From Pegoplata infirma (taxonomy: Eukaryota; Arthropoda; Insecta; Diptera; Anthomyiidae), in contig OY992537.1 in assembly GCA_963921195.1 (NCBI GenBank), positions 53,778,313-53,842,312 on the forward strand: 64,000 nucleotides of DNA. Reading direction: 5' to 3'. Position 1 is the first letter of the stretch. Every line of letters starts with the position of its first letter. A program made the translations under genes and the position numbers. Below are positions 1-10,290 of this stretch, piece by piece. The notes under the pieces were generated by a model that saw nothing but the letters and a program-made list of their open reading frames with translations, searched no databases and was not told where the DNA came from.

Positions 1-1
1 A

Positions 2-280
2 TGTCGAGATCTGACGGGAATAATAACTGGTCACTGTCTCATCGGCATTCATGTAAAGAATATTAGACTCATCCCGGACGCCAGTTGTAAAAGATGCGGC
101 TCACCAGGAGTGGATGAAACGATAGAACACATACTTTGTCACTGTCCAGCGGTGGCAAGAAGTCGCCGATCGATTACTGGTCAGATAAGCTTTAATACTT
201 TGTAGGATATAACGCGAATGGATCTTAGAATATTAAAGAGATTCGCAATGACTTTAAACGTGTTTAACCTGCGCCGCTAG
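2..280 (+). pseudogene. 3' end of a LINE ORF2 (C-terminal Cys-rich tail)
   Basis: One frame reads from base 2 to the TAG at 278-280. It carries the tail typical of non-LTR retrotransposon ORF2 proteins: a TGHCLIG segment, then CKRCG, then ETIEHILCHCPAVARSR. This Cys/His-rich block follows the RT or RNase H domain in I/jockey-group LINEs. A TAG at 203-205 interrupts the frame, so the copy is dead. The element runs in from the left of the window, and its AT-rich 3' UTR probably ends in the A-rich stretch near 370-380. The clade cannot be fixed from so short a piece. Confidence 0.75.
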
Positions 281-880
281 CGAAAAAGAAAAAAAGTTTT
301 GTGGTATCGCTATGGAACAAAAGGTCTATTCTAGGTGTAAATCGTACACCGCCACCCTAACCTATCCCTAAATAAAAAAAATATTTGGTAGTTTATAGGT
401 TAATAGAATCAAAAAAGTGTATTTGCACAAATTACTTAATTTTTTTTTTAGTACAAATTTAGGCAATTTATGCAAGACACACTTTGTTGGCTATAATTTA
501 CCCTAAAACTTGAAAAAAAATATTTTTTTTTGCAGTAGTACAAAGTATGTGTAACATATTAACAACAAAATTATGTAACACATTTGAGTTTTTCCATTAT
601 AAAGAAAAGTAAAAACAAAAAAATTTAATTCAACAACAAATTTATACTACACTACTAGATGTTTGCACAGTGGGGGAAATGCAAAATTTTTTGAAAAAAG
701 TTCAGTCATTAAGAAAGTGCTGGATCCATATCCATGAAATTTGAATAACTAATTCTCGAGCTTATGCTCACAAGAAGTTAGCGTTTTTTTTTTACAGACA
801 GATGGACGGGCATCGCTAGACCTAAGTAAAGTCGATCGCGGATCATGCATCTATATTAGAGTGGTTAAAAAAATTTATAT
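281..880. other. Gene-free AT-rich stretch with a scrap of a dispersed repeat
   Basis: No coding frame is convincing. Bases 281-380 look like the 3' UTR of the LINE fragment to the left. Around 797-870 a run with ACAGACAGATGGACGGGCAT and GCTAGAC resembles, on the opposite strand, the GTCC-rich core of the dispersed repeat at 17376-18213. The rest shows only A/T runs. Confidence 0.5.
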
Positions 881-1516
881 GTATAAGAAAAATGTCTCAG
901 AATCTGAGACTTTTTCTATAAGAAAAATGTCTCAGAATCTGAGACTTTTTCAATAAGAAAAATGTCTCAGAATCTGAGACTTTTTCTATAAGAAAAATGT
1001 CTCAGAATCTGAGACTTTTTCTATAAGAAAAATGTCTCAGAATCTGAGACTTTTTCTATAAGAAAAATGTCTCAGAATCTGAGACTTTTTCTATAAGAAA
1101 AATGTCTCAGAATCTGAGACTTTTTCTATAAGAAAAATGTCTCAGAATCTGAGACTTTTTCTATAAGAAAAATGTCTCAGAATCTGAGACTTTTTCTATA
1201 AGAAAAATGTCTCAGAATCTGAGACTTTTTCTATAAGAAAAATGTCTCAGAATCTGAGACTTTTTCTATAAGAAAAATGTCTCAGAATCTGAGACTTTTT
1301 CTATAAGAAAAATGTCTCAGAATCTGAGACTTTTTCTATAAGAAAAATGTCTCAGAATCTGAGACTTTTTCTATAAGAAAAATGTCTCAGAATCTGAGAC
1401 TTTTTCTATAAGAAAAATGTCTCAGAATCTGAGACTTTTTCTATAAGAAAAATGTCTCAGAATCTGAGACTTTTTCTATAAGAAAAATGTCTCAGAATCT
1501 GAGACTTTTTCTATAA
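881..1516. repeat. 35-bp palindromic satellite, block 1 (about 18 monomers)
   Basis: Head-to-tail 35-bp monomers follow each other almost without variation; one has CAATAAG in place of CTATAAG near 950. Each monomer contains the perfect dyad GTCTCAG-AAT-CTGAGAC flanked by A5 and T5 runs, so about 28 of 35 bases can fold into a hairpin. There are no spacers and no reading frame. The block stops abruptly at 1516 at an inserted retroposed sequence and resumes at about 1840. Confidence 0.97.
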
Positions 1517-1808
1517 TATCTATCGCAGCACCCTCCTTCGTTGATAAATAGCACTAAAAACGTCAACGAAGTAAAATAATAAAATAATGGCTATTAAACA
1601 CAGCTTCAAAAATAATTCGCCAGATCAATAACAGATGGCGATGCAACAACTGTACTCAAAATTATCAACACGCGCAATTACAGTGTTGCCATACTGAAGC
1701 CCTTCTATCTTTCAAATCTTTCATCTCTCTTCTATCCCCTTTCCGAAAGAAACATCACGGTTATAGTAGTAATTGATAGGCTGCATTGCCTGAGTGTTGT
1801 TTCTTTTA

Positions 1809-1844
<36 letters not shown>
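1517..1844 (+). mobile_element. Retroposed 3' fragment with a 35-A tail, inserted in the satellite
   Basis: About 290 bp of non-satellite sequence ends in an unbroken A run (1810-1844) and is followed directly by satellite. This is the signature of target-primed retroposition on the plus strand. The last ~40 bases before the A run, read in reverse complement, show AACACTCAGG close to the 3' ends of the LINE copies at 3573 and 21293, so it may be the truncated end of a related LINE. No coding capacity is seen. Target duplications cannot be told apart from satellite sequence. Confidence 0.65.
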
Positions 1845-1846
<2 letters not shown>

Positions 1847-3572
1847 TCTCAGAATCTGAGACTTTTTCTATAAGAAAAATGTCTCAGAATCTGAGACTTT
1901 TTCTATAAGAAAAATGTCTCAGAATCTGAGACTTTTTCTATAAGAAAAATGTCTCAGAATCTGAGACTTTTTCTATAAGAAAAATGTCTCAGAATCTGAG
2001 ACTTTTTCTATAAGAAAAATGTCTCAGAATCTGAGACTTTTTCTATAAGACTTTTTCTATAAGAAAAATGTCTCAGAATCTGAGACTTTTTCTATAAGAA
2101 AAATGTCTCAGAATCTGAGACTTTTTCTATAAGAAAAATGTCTCAGAATCTGAGACTTTTTCTATAAGAAAAATGTCTCAGAATCTGAGACTTTTTCTAT
2201 AAGAAAAATGTCTCAGAATCTGAGACTTTTTCTATAAGAAAAATGTCTCAGAATCTGAGACTTTTTCTATAAGAAAAATGTCTCAGAATCTGAGACTTTT
2301 TCTATAAGAAAAATGTCTCAGAATCTGAGACTTTTTCTATAAGAAAAATGTCTCAGAATCTGAGACTTTTTCTATAAGAAAAATGTCTCAGAATCTGAGA
2401 CTTTTTCTATAAGAAAAATGTCTCAGAATCTGAGACTTTTTCTATAAGAAAAATGTCTCAGAATCTGAGACTTTTTCTATAAGAAAAATGTCTCAGAATC
2501 TGAGACTTTTTCTATAAGAAAAATGTCTCAGAATCTGAGACTTTTTCTATAAGAAAAATGTCTCAGAATCTGAGACTTTTTCTATAAGAAAAATGTCTCA
2601 GAATCTGAGACTTTTTCTATAAGAAAAATGTCTCAGAATCTGAGACTTTTTCTATAAGAAAAATGTCTCAGAATCTGAGACTTTTTCTATAAGAAAAATG
2701 TCTCAGAATCTGAGACTTTTTCTATAAGAAAAATGTCTCAGAATCTGAGACTTTTTCTATAAGAAAAATGTCTCAGAATCTGAGACTTTTTCTATAAGAC
2801 TTTTTCTATAAGAAAAATGTCTCAGAATCTGAGACTTTTTCTATAAGAAAAATGTCTCAGAATCTGAGACTTTTTCTATAAGAAAAATGTCTCAGAATCT
2901 GAGACTTTTTCTATAAGAAAAATGTCTCAGAATCTGAGACTTTTTCTATAAGAAAAATGTCTCAGAATCTGAGACTTTTTCTATAAGAAAAATGTCTCAG
3001 AATCTGAGACTTTTTCTATAAGAAAAATGTCTCAGAATCTGAGACTTTTTCTATAAGAAAAATGTCTCAGAATCTGAGACTTTTTCTATAAGAAAAATGT
3101 CTCAGAATCTGAGACTTTTTCTATAAGAAAAATGTCTCAGAATCTGAGACTTTTTCTATAAGAAAAATGTCTCAGAATCTGAGACTTTTTCTATAAGAAA
3201 AATGTCTCAGAATCTGAGACTTTTTCTATAAGAAAAATGTCTCAGAATCTGAGACTTTTTCTATAAGAAAAATGTCTCAGAATCTGAGACTTTTTCTATA
3301 AGAAAAATGTCTCAGAATCTGAGACTTTTTCTATAAGAAAAATGTCTCAGAATCTGAGACTTTTTCTATAAGAAAAATGTCTCAGAATCTGAGACTTTTT
3401 CTATAAGAAAAATGTCTCAGAATCTGAGACTTTTTCTATAAGAAAAATGTCTCAGAATCTGAGACTTTTTCTATAAGAAAAATGTCTCAGAATCTGAGAC
3501 TTTTTCTATAAGAAAAATGTCTCAGAATCTAAGACTTTTTCTATAAGAAAAATGTTTCAGAATCTGAGACTT
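1840..3572. repeat. 35-bp palindromic satellite, block 2 (about 48 monomers)
   Basis: This is the same 35-bp monomer as block 1. Two monomers carry the same 21-base deletion that leaves a 14-base stub (near 2047-2060 and 2796-2809). They lie 749 bp apart, which is 21 full monomers plus one stub. The last two monomers at the right edge carry changes (CTAAGAC, GTTTCAG), as expected at an array boundary. The block ends at the poly(T) tail of a minus-strand LINE. Confidence 0.97.
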
Positions 3573-4921
3573 TTTTTTTACTTTGAGCCAACACTTAGGG
3601 GATGCCCCCTACTAATGCAATGCATTGTGTTGGTATTAGGAAAATAGGTTATGAGGAGGAGGAAAGAGGGAGTAGTGTTTGTGGATATTTGATTTGAACT
3701 TTTCTAAATCGTAGCCGACTGGAAGACTACTGCGGGGAGTTTATTCCACATACGGCTTGTTCGACTGAGAAACGAATTTTCTCTGTAATGCGTTGTGCGA
3801 TACATTGGACAATCGACCACAAACGGATGTGATCTACTGGATAGACGAGTACTACGAGCATGCACCCGCGTCTCAGGGAAGAGTTCACCTATCTCAGCTG
3901 AACACTTACCGTGGTAATATCGATAGAACAATGACACACAACCCACATTCCGACAATGCTCCAATGAGCCAATAGAGCTGGATACCCTACTGTCATTGAT
4001 GAGCTTCAACGCACTCCTTTGCACCCGGTCCAGAAGCTCCAAGATAGACCTTGAGGCTCCTGCCCAGATATGGGAGTTGTATTCCATTTTCGGTCGGATA
4101 TAGGAGGTATAAATAGTGAGAAGATCAGACGTAGTGAAGTATTTCTTACACCGTTTAAGAAAACCAAGGCACTTGAATGCTTCTTTCGACACCTGAAAAA
4201 CATGCTGGTTCCAACGAACATCACATTGGATTTTCATGCCTAGAACATCAAGAATGTCTGATTCCTCAATAGCTATACCTCCCATGAATACAGATGACGT
4301 TGATTCCACAGACCGTCTGTGGGTCAACATTGGGTCTTACGAGCATTAAAATCCACCCTATTCGCAAGACCCCACTCGGAGATCGTCGAAAGGTCATGAT
4401 TGAGTGTATCATTCATGTTGTGTCTCATAGCTTCAACCTCGGTAAAGCTTGGTCTATGATTGAAAGAAAATGAATGACAAATGTTGCTGTCATCTGCGAA
4501 AGAATATATAGGATTGGAAGTTTGTTTTAGAAAGTCATTAAGAAAAATAAGAAAAGTGTAGGAAAAAGAACGGAACCTTGCGGTACTCCCGAATTAAGAT
4601 GGAATTCGTCTGATTAAATCCCATCTATAACAACACGTATAGTGCGATTACAGAGAAAGCTCGATATAAATCGAGAGAAATCACTACCGACACCAAACGC
4701 AATAAGCTTCGAAACGAGGGCACCGTGCCACACGCGATCAAACGCCTTGGAAATATCCAGGGCAACCACTTTGCTTTCACCAAATTGGTGGATAGAACGA
4801 CTCCAACGTTCCGAAAGAAACGCCAACAGGTCTCCCGTAGAACGACTTCTACGAAATCCATACTGCCGATCGCACAAAAGTGAGTTAGACTCCAGATAAT
4901 TTTCCAAGTGATAATTAACCA
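3573..4921 (-). pseudogene. Jockey-like LINE copy A, 3' part (RT and C-terminal region)
   Basis: Minus-strand reading frames encode parts of a non-LTR reverse transcriptase. At 4614-4928 lie DRQYGFRRSRSTGD and LDISKAFDRVWH (RT palm). The catalytic FADD core lies near 4490, and the thumb and C-terminal part (3704-4330) has the YIRPKMEYNSHIWAG block. The frames are broken between 4331 and 4613. The poly(A) tail appears as T residues just left of 3581. Copy B at 21293-24250 is the same family. The element resumes at 6330 after an inserted transposon; removing the insert rejoins the RT frame exactly. Confidence 0.88.
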
Positions 4922-6329
4922 CACTCAAAGAATTATGTAGGTAAATTCCAGTGAATATTCACTTAAAACAAATGAAATTTTATTTAAAAACCATTCCACT
5001 GTTTTTTCATTTAAAATAAAAACACATTACAGTCAATTTTAAATGTTAATTTAATGACTAACCAAAACATTAAAAAACTAGTGAATATTCAGTTATTTTG
5101 TATTGAAAAACAGTAAAACTATATAAGAAATTTTTTACTGCCGAAATTAAATGTAACAGAAAATTCGTTTTTAATACAGTAAATTATTTTTTTTAAACTA
5201 CAGAAACAGTAAAAAAATTAAATCCTTTATAAAATAAGTGATTTTTCTTTTAAAATGACTTTACTGATTACTAGGGCAAGTACTTTCATGAAAATGCATG
5301 TTTTTACTCGTCACTTTTATCATACAACAAACTAAATATCTATCCGAATCATGAAATTTGCAATAAAATGGCATCGATTTGTAGTTGCATATTTTTGCAT
5401 ATTTTGGTATAAATGCATATTTTTGCATATTTTCATACAAATTGCACTTTTTGTTTAATTTTTATCACTTTTTTCAAAACTCACCTTAGAAAAAATCAAT
5501 TTCTATTAACTTGTTTTGGAGAAAAATTATTTTTTGTTATAGAAATGATATTCTGAGGCATTTCTTGCAAAAATTGGATTCAGATAAAAAAGTTTTTAGA
5601 TTCTGAGAATTTTTTCTCATATTAAAATTTAAAATTTTCCTATTTTGAAACATTAACAAATTAACAAAAAAATTGTCTCTGAAATACCTATTCAAGCGAA
5701 TGCTTTTTTGACAATTTAAAAAAATCGTTGATTCTGGAATCAATGATTTTCAAGATAATATACTTGGTTCTGGAACTAATTGTTTTAAACGGAAAATTTT
5801 GCTGGGAAGGTTTATGTAAATAAGTTTGTCATTCCGTTTTTATAAACTCAAAAAAAAAAAATCACTCAATTTTTTTTACAAAAATGACTAAACAATTTTT
5901 TTTGCGCCCCAGGAATATTAAATCATCGATTCTGAAATATTAAGTAGAATTGGCTGCAGGGTAATATGTTGCGTTCTTGAACCGAATATTTGGAACGGAA
6001 ATTTTTGTTTTATAGACATATCACAAAATGTGTCTATGAAACAAGATGTTTTACCAATTAAAAATGGTTTCCAGTAACAAAAACTTTTTTAAAAATTGTA
6101 GAGGGCATCAAATGTTTAAAAAAACCCCTATTTTATGTTAACAACACTATTTTTTTGTTAAAACAATAATTTTTAAATGCATATTTTTTAAATTTTTAGT
6201 GCATATTTTGGATTTTTAGATGCATATTATAGGCACATATTTTCGATTTTTAGATGCATGAAAGTACTTGCCCTACTGATTACTTTTTAAAATAACCTAC
6301 AAACAGTTAATGACATAATTTTCTTAGTG
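4922..6329. mobile_element. TIR element inserted into LINE copy A
   Basis: Comparison with LINE copy B gives the empty site. The insert starts CACTCAAAGAATTATGT and ends as the imperfect inverted form (CACTAAGAAAATTATGT in reverse complement). The bases CA occur on both sides and may be the target duplication. Without the hAT element nested inside it (5272-6275) it would be about 400 bp, AT-rich and non-coding. The superfamily is not certain. Confidence 0.75.
5272..6275. mobile_element. Nonautonomous hAT-type element, 1004 bp, nested
   Basis: The 19-bp terminal inverted repeats are perfect (TAGGGCAAGTACTTTCATG at 5272-5290, its complement at 6257-6275). The flanks are a perfect 8-bp direct duplication, CTGATTAC, at 5264-5271 and 6276-6283. 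An 8-bp duplication with TAGGG-type ends is diagnostic of hAT transposons. The interior repeats TGCATATTTTTGCATATTTT-type motifs and encodes no transposase, so it depends on an autonomous relative elsewhere. Confidence 0.93.
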
Positions 6330-6580
6330 CATGCTCTCCATCACCTTAGAGAGCGTAGAGCAAATTGCTATTGGGCGGTAGTTATCAGGGTTAGAAGCCT
6401 CACCCTTTTTAGGGATTGGCTGAACGTTAGCAACCTTCCAACATGAGGGGAAAACTCCTACTCTGTACGAGTAGCTAAAAAGACTTGCCAATGGACGAGA
6501 CAGCGTCGAAGCACAATGTTTCAACACTAGTGCCGAAATTCCATCTGGCCCCGGAGACTTATTAACGTTAAGATCTTCAA
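6330..6580 (-). pseudogene. LINE copy A, upstream RT fragment
   Basis: The minus frame encodes the RT segment GISALVLKHC...PIPKKG...NPDNYRPIAICSTLSKVMES, directly continuous with the piece at 4614-4921 once the inserted element is removed. The LINE is 5'-truncated at about 6580, where a single satellite monomer begins. Confidence 0.85.
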
Positions 6581-6616
6581 GAAAAATGTCTCAGAATATG
6601 AGACTTTTTCTATATG
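6581..6616. repeat. Isolated satellite monomer
   Basis: AAGAAAAATGTCTCAGAATA then TGAGACTTTTTCTATA is one copy of the 35-bp satellite with a single change in the loop side. It sits exactly at the 5' truncation point of LINE copy A, about 3 kb from the end of the main array. Confidence 0.9.
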
Positions 6617-6729
6617 TAGGTTAGGTTGAGAGGTTGACGTTATGTCCAAAGGTGATACCTCATGAAAAGTGGGTGTTGAAGGGGGTGGGTAGGGGGGATT
6701 GTGGTGGGGTGTTGGGCTTCTTTACACAT

Positions 6730-7075
6730 TAATTCACGTTCTTCCGTCTTCCTGTGCCATAGCATGACTATTTAAGTCCACACATGCGTTTCATCAAATT
6801 TACTCAGCTTGATATATCTTAACATCTTCCATGGACTGATCCTTCTTAGTTCCTCCACATTCTGAAAGAAATAAGAGCCAAAACAATTAAATTGAGTGCG
6901 AGATAGTGCAGGGCACTGGCAAAGATAATGGAGTAATGGAGTGATCTCCATATAAATAGCATCCAGGCCCAGATGCACATTGGTCCTAATTGCGTTGGAT
7001 GATAATGGCGCCCATACGAGCCAGCTCGTCCGCTTTTTCATTTCCTAGAATATTTATATGACCCGAATTTGAAAC
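6730..7075 (-). pseudogene. LINE fragment with RNase H end and Cys-rich tail
   Basis: In reverse complement, bases near 7065-6990 read SGHINILGNEKADELARMGA, the C-terminal block of a retrotransposon RNase H domain. It is followed in another frame by HYLCQCPALSRTQFNCFGSYFF, the Cys-rich tail of I-type LINEs. The frame changes between the two, so the copy is dead. It is a different LINE family from copies A and B, which show no RNase H. Confidence 0.78.
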
Positions 7076-7112
7076 TTTTTCCACACGAAAAATGTATCAG
7101 AATCTGACGCTT
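7076..7112. repeat. Diverged satellite monomer
   Basis: ACGAAAAATGTATCAGAATC then TGACGCTTTTTATATA is a decayed version of the 35-bp monomer. Like the copy at 6581 it abuts a LINE fragment, consistent with LINEs having landed in an older, longer satellite array. Confidence 0.75.
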
Positions 7113-7204
7113 TTTATATAGAAAATTTTTTTTATGAATACTCCAAAAATCTTGCATTTCCTCCACTGTGATCTGCTGCAAACTTACTGGTTCACTTGAC
7201 CAAG

Positions 7205-7241
7205 TATAAAATATGATGCAACCAAAGAAAACTCTTCAGTT
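7205..7241 (+). promoter_or_regulatory. Candidate Cyp303a1 core promoter (TATA + initiator)
   Basis: TATAAAA starts at 7205, and a perfect insect initiator TCAGTT lies at 7236-7241, placing A+1 at 7238. The spacing of 33 bases is within the range for fly promoters. This would give a leader of about 306 nt before the ATG at 7544. No downstream promoter element was seen. The start site is inferred. Confidence 0.45.
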
Positions 7242-7284
7242 GATTGAGAAACTTTAAGTCAGACATAGCATTTATAAAAAAAAA

Positions 7285-7435
7285 GAAAAACTATTCATGG
7301 TTTAAAAAAAAAAGGAAAAACTATTCATGGTTTAAAAAAAAAAAAGAAAACAACTCTTTAAAGAAATTTCAAAAACAAAGTGGAACACAAGAAAACAAAA
7401 ACAATTGTATAATGATGTTATACAATCGAAAGTAA
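7285..7435 (+). repeat. Leader with a 30-bp duplication and tiny upstream ORFs
   Basis: A 30-bp unit (CTATTCATGGTTTAAAA plus an A-rich tail) occurs twice, at 7291 and 7321. Each copy carries the minimal ORF ATG GTT TAA (7297-7305 and 7327-7335). A further short ORF starts near 7413. If the promoter call is right, these lie in the 5' leader and could lower translation. A 63-codon open frame here is low complexity (K/N-rich) and not taken as a gene. Confidence 0.5.
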
Positions 7436-7543
7436 ATATTATATTGCAGCAGCGCGATAACCGGAAATTGTAAATAAAACCGTTATAATTGACATATTCA
7501 AAATCGAATTGGTTACGTTTGTTATTGTTCGAGTATCATCGTT

Positions 7544-9046
7544 ATGTTTTATACCGTTATATTTTTTACAATCTTAATATTAATATTCCTTTTATGGGAT
7601 GTACGTAAACCTGGAAAATTCCCACCAGGACCAAAATGGTATCCCGTCGTAGGCTGTGCTCTACAAATTTCGCAGCTGCGTGCCAAATGTGGCATGTTTT
7701 GTAAAGTTATCGATGAATTGGCCAGACATTATGTAAATCCGTATGGTCTGTATGGTTTGAAAATTGGTAAAGATAAACTGGTTATAGCCTATTATGCTGA
7801 TACCATACAGGAGATGATGACTAATGAAGATTTGGATGGTAAACCTGATGGTATCTTCTATCGTATGCGTACATTTAATTCCAAAAAAGGTATCCTTGTA
7901 ACGGATGAGGAGTTGTGGATTGAACAGAGACGTTTTATATTAAGACATTTAAAGGACTTTGGTTTTGCACGCAGTGGCATGATACATGGTATACAACAAG
8001 AAGCTGCTCATCTTTTAGAGGATTTAAATGATGTAGTACTTGAGCAGGGTGGTAAAAGAGCCAAAGTATCAATGGTGAATCTTTTCACGGTCTATGTTTT
8101 GAATACTTTATGGTCCATGATGTCGAGCAAGCGGTATGATCGTAAGAGTGAAGAAATCAATGATTTGTTACAAATGTTTTTTGAATTATTTCAACATGTC
8201 GACATGGTGGGAGCCATGTTTAGCCATTTCCCATTTATGCGCTATATCGCTCCAAATTATTCCGGCTACAATGCTTTTGTTGAAAATCATCAACGTATTT
8301 ATGCATTTTTACGCAAAGAGGTAGATAATCATAGAGAAACCTTTAAACATTATAATATTCCTCGAGATTTGATGGACAGTTATTTAAGGGAATTGGAAAA
8401 TCCAGATCGTAAAGCTTCGTTTACAGAAGAACAATTGTTAGCCGTGTGTCTAGATATGTTTTTAGCTGGTTCTGAAACTACCAACAAAAGTTTGGGTTTT
8501 GCTTTCCTGCACATGGTACGCAATCCGGAAATACAAGAACGTGCTTATGAAGAAATCAAGGAAGTGGTTGGTCTTGAACGTTTACCCGAGTGGAAAGATC
8601 GCACTAAACTGCCCTACTGCGAGTCTATAGTTCTAGAAGCTGTTCGTATGTTTATGGGTAATACTTTTGGTATACCCCATCGTGCCTTACGTAATACCCG
8701 TCTGAGTGGCTATGAAATCCCTAAAGATACTATGGTTATAGCTTGCTTTCGTGGTATGCTTATGAATCCGGTCGACTTTCCAAACCCTCAAAAATTTGAT
8801 CCAGAACGTTATTTACTCGATGGTTGTCTAAAAGTTCCCGAAGCTTATAGTCCATTTGGTTTTGGTCGTCATCGGTGTATGGGTGATATTTTAGGGCGAC
8901 AAAATTTGTTCATGTTCATTACTACCGTTTTGCAGAATTTCCATGTTGAAGCATTACCCGGTGTCTTGCCAGACGAGGAGCCATTGGATGGTGCCACAGC
9001 ATCGGTTAAACCTTATGAAGCTTATTTGGTGCCAAGACATAGTTAA
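7544..9046 (+). CDS. Cyp303a1: Cytochrome P450 303a1
   Basis: The intact 500-residue frame starts at ATG 7544 and has no introns. A membrane anchor (residues 2-18) is followed by the PPGP hinge (27-30). The I-helix oxygen-activation motif AGSETT is at 308-313, the K-helix ExxR (EAVR) at 365-368, DPERY at 419-423, and the heme loop FGFGRHRCMG at 438-447 with the iron ligand Cys445. All catalytic landmarks are present, and the length is normal. I recognise it as CYP303A1 (mitochondrial-like CYP2 clan, microsomal), which in Drosophila is the nompH gene needed for external sensory organs; its substrate is not known to me, though a role in hormone or cuticular-lipid chemistry has been suggested. 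It stands alone, with mobile DNA on both sides. Confidence 0.93.
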   Translation: MFYTVIFFTILILIFLLWDVRKPGKFPPGPKWYPVVGCALQISQLRAKCGMFCKVIDELARHYVNPYGLYGLKIGKDKLVIAYYADTIQEMMTNEDLDGKPDGIFYRMRTFNSKKGILVTDEELWIEQRRFILRHLKDFGFARSGMIHGIQQEAAHLLEDLNDVVLEQGGKRAKVSMVNLFTVYVLNTLWSMMSSKRYDRKSEEINDLLQMFFELFQHVDMVGAMFSHFPFMRYIAPNYSGYNAFVENHQRIYAFLRKEVDNHRETFKHYNIPRDLMDSYLRELENPDRKASFTEEQLLAVCLDMFLAGSETTNKSLGFAFLHMVRNPEIQERAYEEIKEVVGLERLPEWKDRTKLPYCESIVLEAVRMFMGNTFGIPHRALRNTRLSGYEIPKDTMVIACFRGMLMNPVDFPNPQKFDPERYLLDGCLKVPEAYSPFGFGRHRCMGDILGRQNLFMFITTVLQNFHVEALPGVLPDEEPLDGATASVKPYEAYLVPRHS

Positions 9047-9086
9047 TTAAATTGTACTACTATGAAATTTAGAAAAAAAAAATAGC

Positions 9087-9118
9087 AATAAAGTGGTTAA
9101 TATTGAGTGTTAAATAAA
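9087..9118 (+). terminator. Cyp303a1 polyadenylation signals
   Basis: Two AATAAA hexamers lie 41 and 67 bases past the stop codon (9087-9092 and 9113-9118). The second is followed by a TGTAATTTTTTTT-type downstream region near 9147. Confidence 0.65.
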
Positions 9119-9223
9119 ATTTTAATTGTAATCCAAAAACTCTAAAGTGTAATTTTTTTTTAAAGGATTATTTTTACGGTAACTATTTTTTCCTGTAATC
9201 AATTCCTACAATCACAGTATGGG

Positions 9224-9523
9224 CACAGACTAATACAGACTCGACATAAGTGACAGGTGTCAAAAAAGTAGTTCTGAACCATATGGTTAATATTTTCAAA
9301 TTATTCTACGAATTAGGTTAGAAAGAGAAAACTGATATAACGCGCCATAAGAAAAATGGATGCCAGATCGGTTTTTGTTGTTTCACTCACTCCTAAATCG
9401 TAGAAAGTGTTGCCATGTTAGCGTAAAACGGACTAAAAACCGCTGTGTTTTCTCCTAAAATCGCTTAGTTTTTCCCCATTTTTTCTTATTAAACTCTACT
9501 GTCGAGTCTGTATTTAGTCTGTG
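9224..9523. mobile_element. 300-bp TIR element next to Cyp303a1
   Basis: The ends are CACAGACTAATACAGACTCG and the complement of CACAGACTAAATACAGACTC. A 7-bp direct repeat GTATGGG flanks it (9217-9223, 9524-9530). It is non-coding. Ends and duplication are hAT-like, but the duplication is 7 rather than 8, so the superfamily is tentative. It lies within 180 bp of the Cyp303a1 stop. Confidence 0.75.
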
Positions 9524-10290
9524 GTATGGGGGTATACTCACTTTGTTATTGTGTGTGTAAAGTGTCGAAATATAGTTCAAAGACCACATTTTTTTTTAGA
9601 CTTTCCCAATTTTTTTTTGCAATCTTAAGTACCTTTCGAAAACTCCTTCGTGGTAAATTTTTTAGAATTTTTTTTAATGACCTCTTCAAAAGATATCGAA
9701 TTTTTAAAAATTCGGAGCTTGTTCCTTTGCTCAAACTTCATTTAGTCGTAACTTCTTTAAAATGGTCCAAATTCCATTTTTTTTTTTACGGACTTTTAAA
9801 TTAAAATTCCTAAAGTTTTTAAAATTTGAGCAAATATTAAATGAGATACGATGGTCGCGCCGGAAAATGAAATTATTTGTAGACGTTTTTTAGAAAATTT
9901 TTAAAAAATATTTCAAAGTTGACCTTTTTCGGTTTCCACTAGTGAAACCCCTCTAGGACTCACGTGGAAGCTGATTTAAAAAATAAATTTATAAAAAATA
10001 CCAAAAATTGTTTGGGGACCGCCTTAAAGGTTGAAGATAGAGGTAGGTAGGTATGTTTTGAGAAAATGTTTGAATAAAAAAAATTGTGGATCGGTCGTAC
10101 ATTTATGGTCAATTTTTAAAAATGTCCTTTTGTATGGGAGACCCCTTAGGAATTGGAGATAGGCTGGTAGTATGTTTGTAAACATGTTTAGGGGTAAAAA
10201 CCTCTATAGCACGCACCATTGGAGCAGTAATTTAAAGATTGGAAATATGCATTAAAAATTTTTCAAAAAAATTTAAAAAAAGTAATAATT
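9524..10290. repeat. AT-rich stretch containing a dispersed repeat copy
   Basis: No gene is visible. From about 9950 to 10250 the sequence (GGGGACCGCCTTAAAGGTT, GGTCGGTCGTACATTTATGG-like, GCACGCACCATTGGAGCAGT) is a diverged copy of the repeat at 28385-28830. Its class is unknown. Confidence 0.55.

Noticed and set aside
881..3572. CRISPR-like regular repeats with a 35-bp period containing a palindrome
   Set aside because: The monomers are contiguous with no spacers, the DNA is eukaryotic and no cas genes exist; it is a satellite.
7244..7435. 63-codon open frame upstream of Cyp303a1
   Set aside because: Starts at a TTG-like site, is almost all K/N/S from A-runs, and lies in the likely leader.
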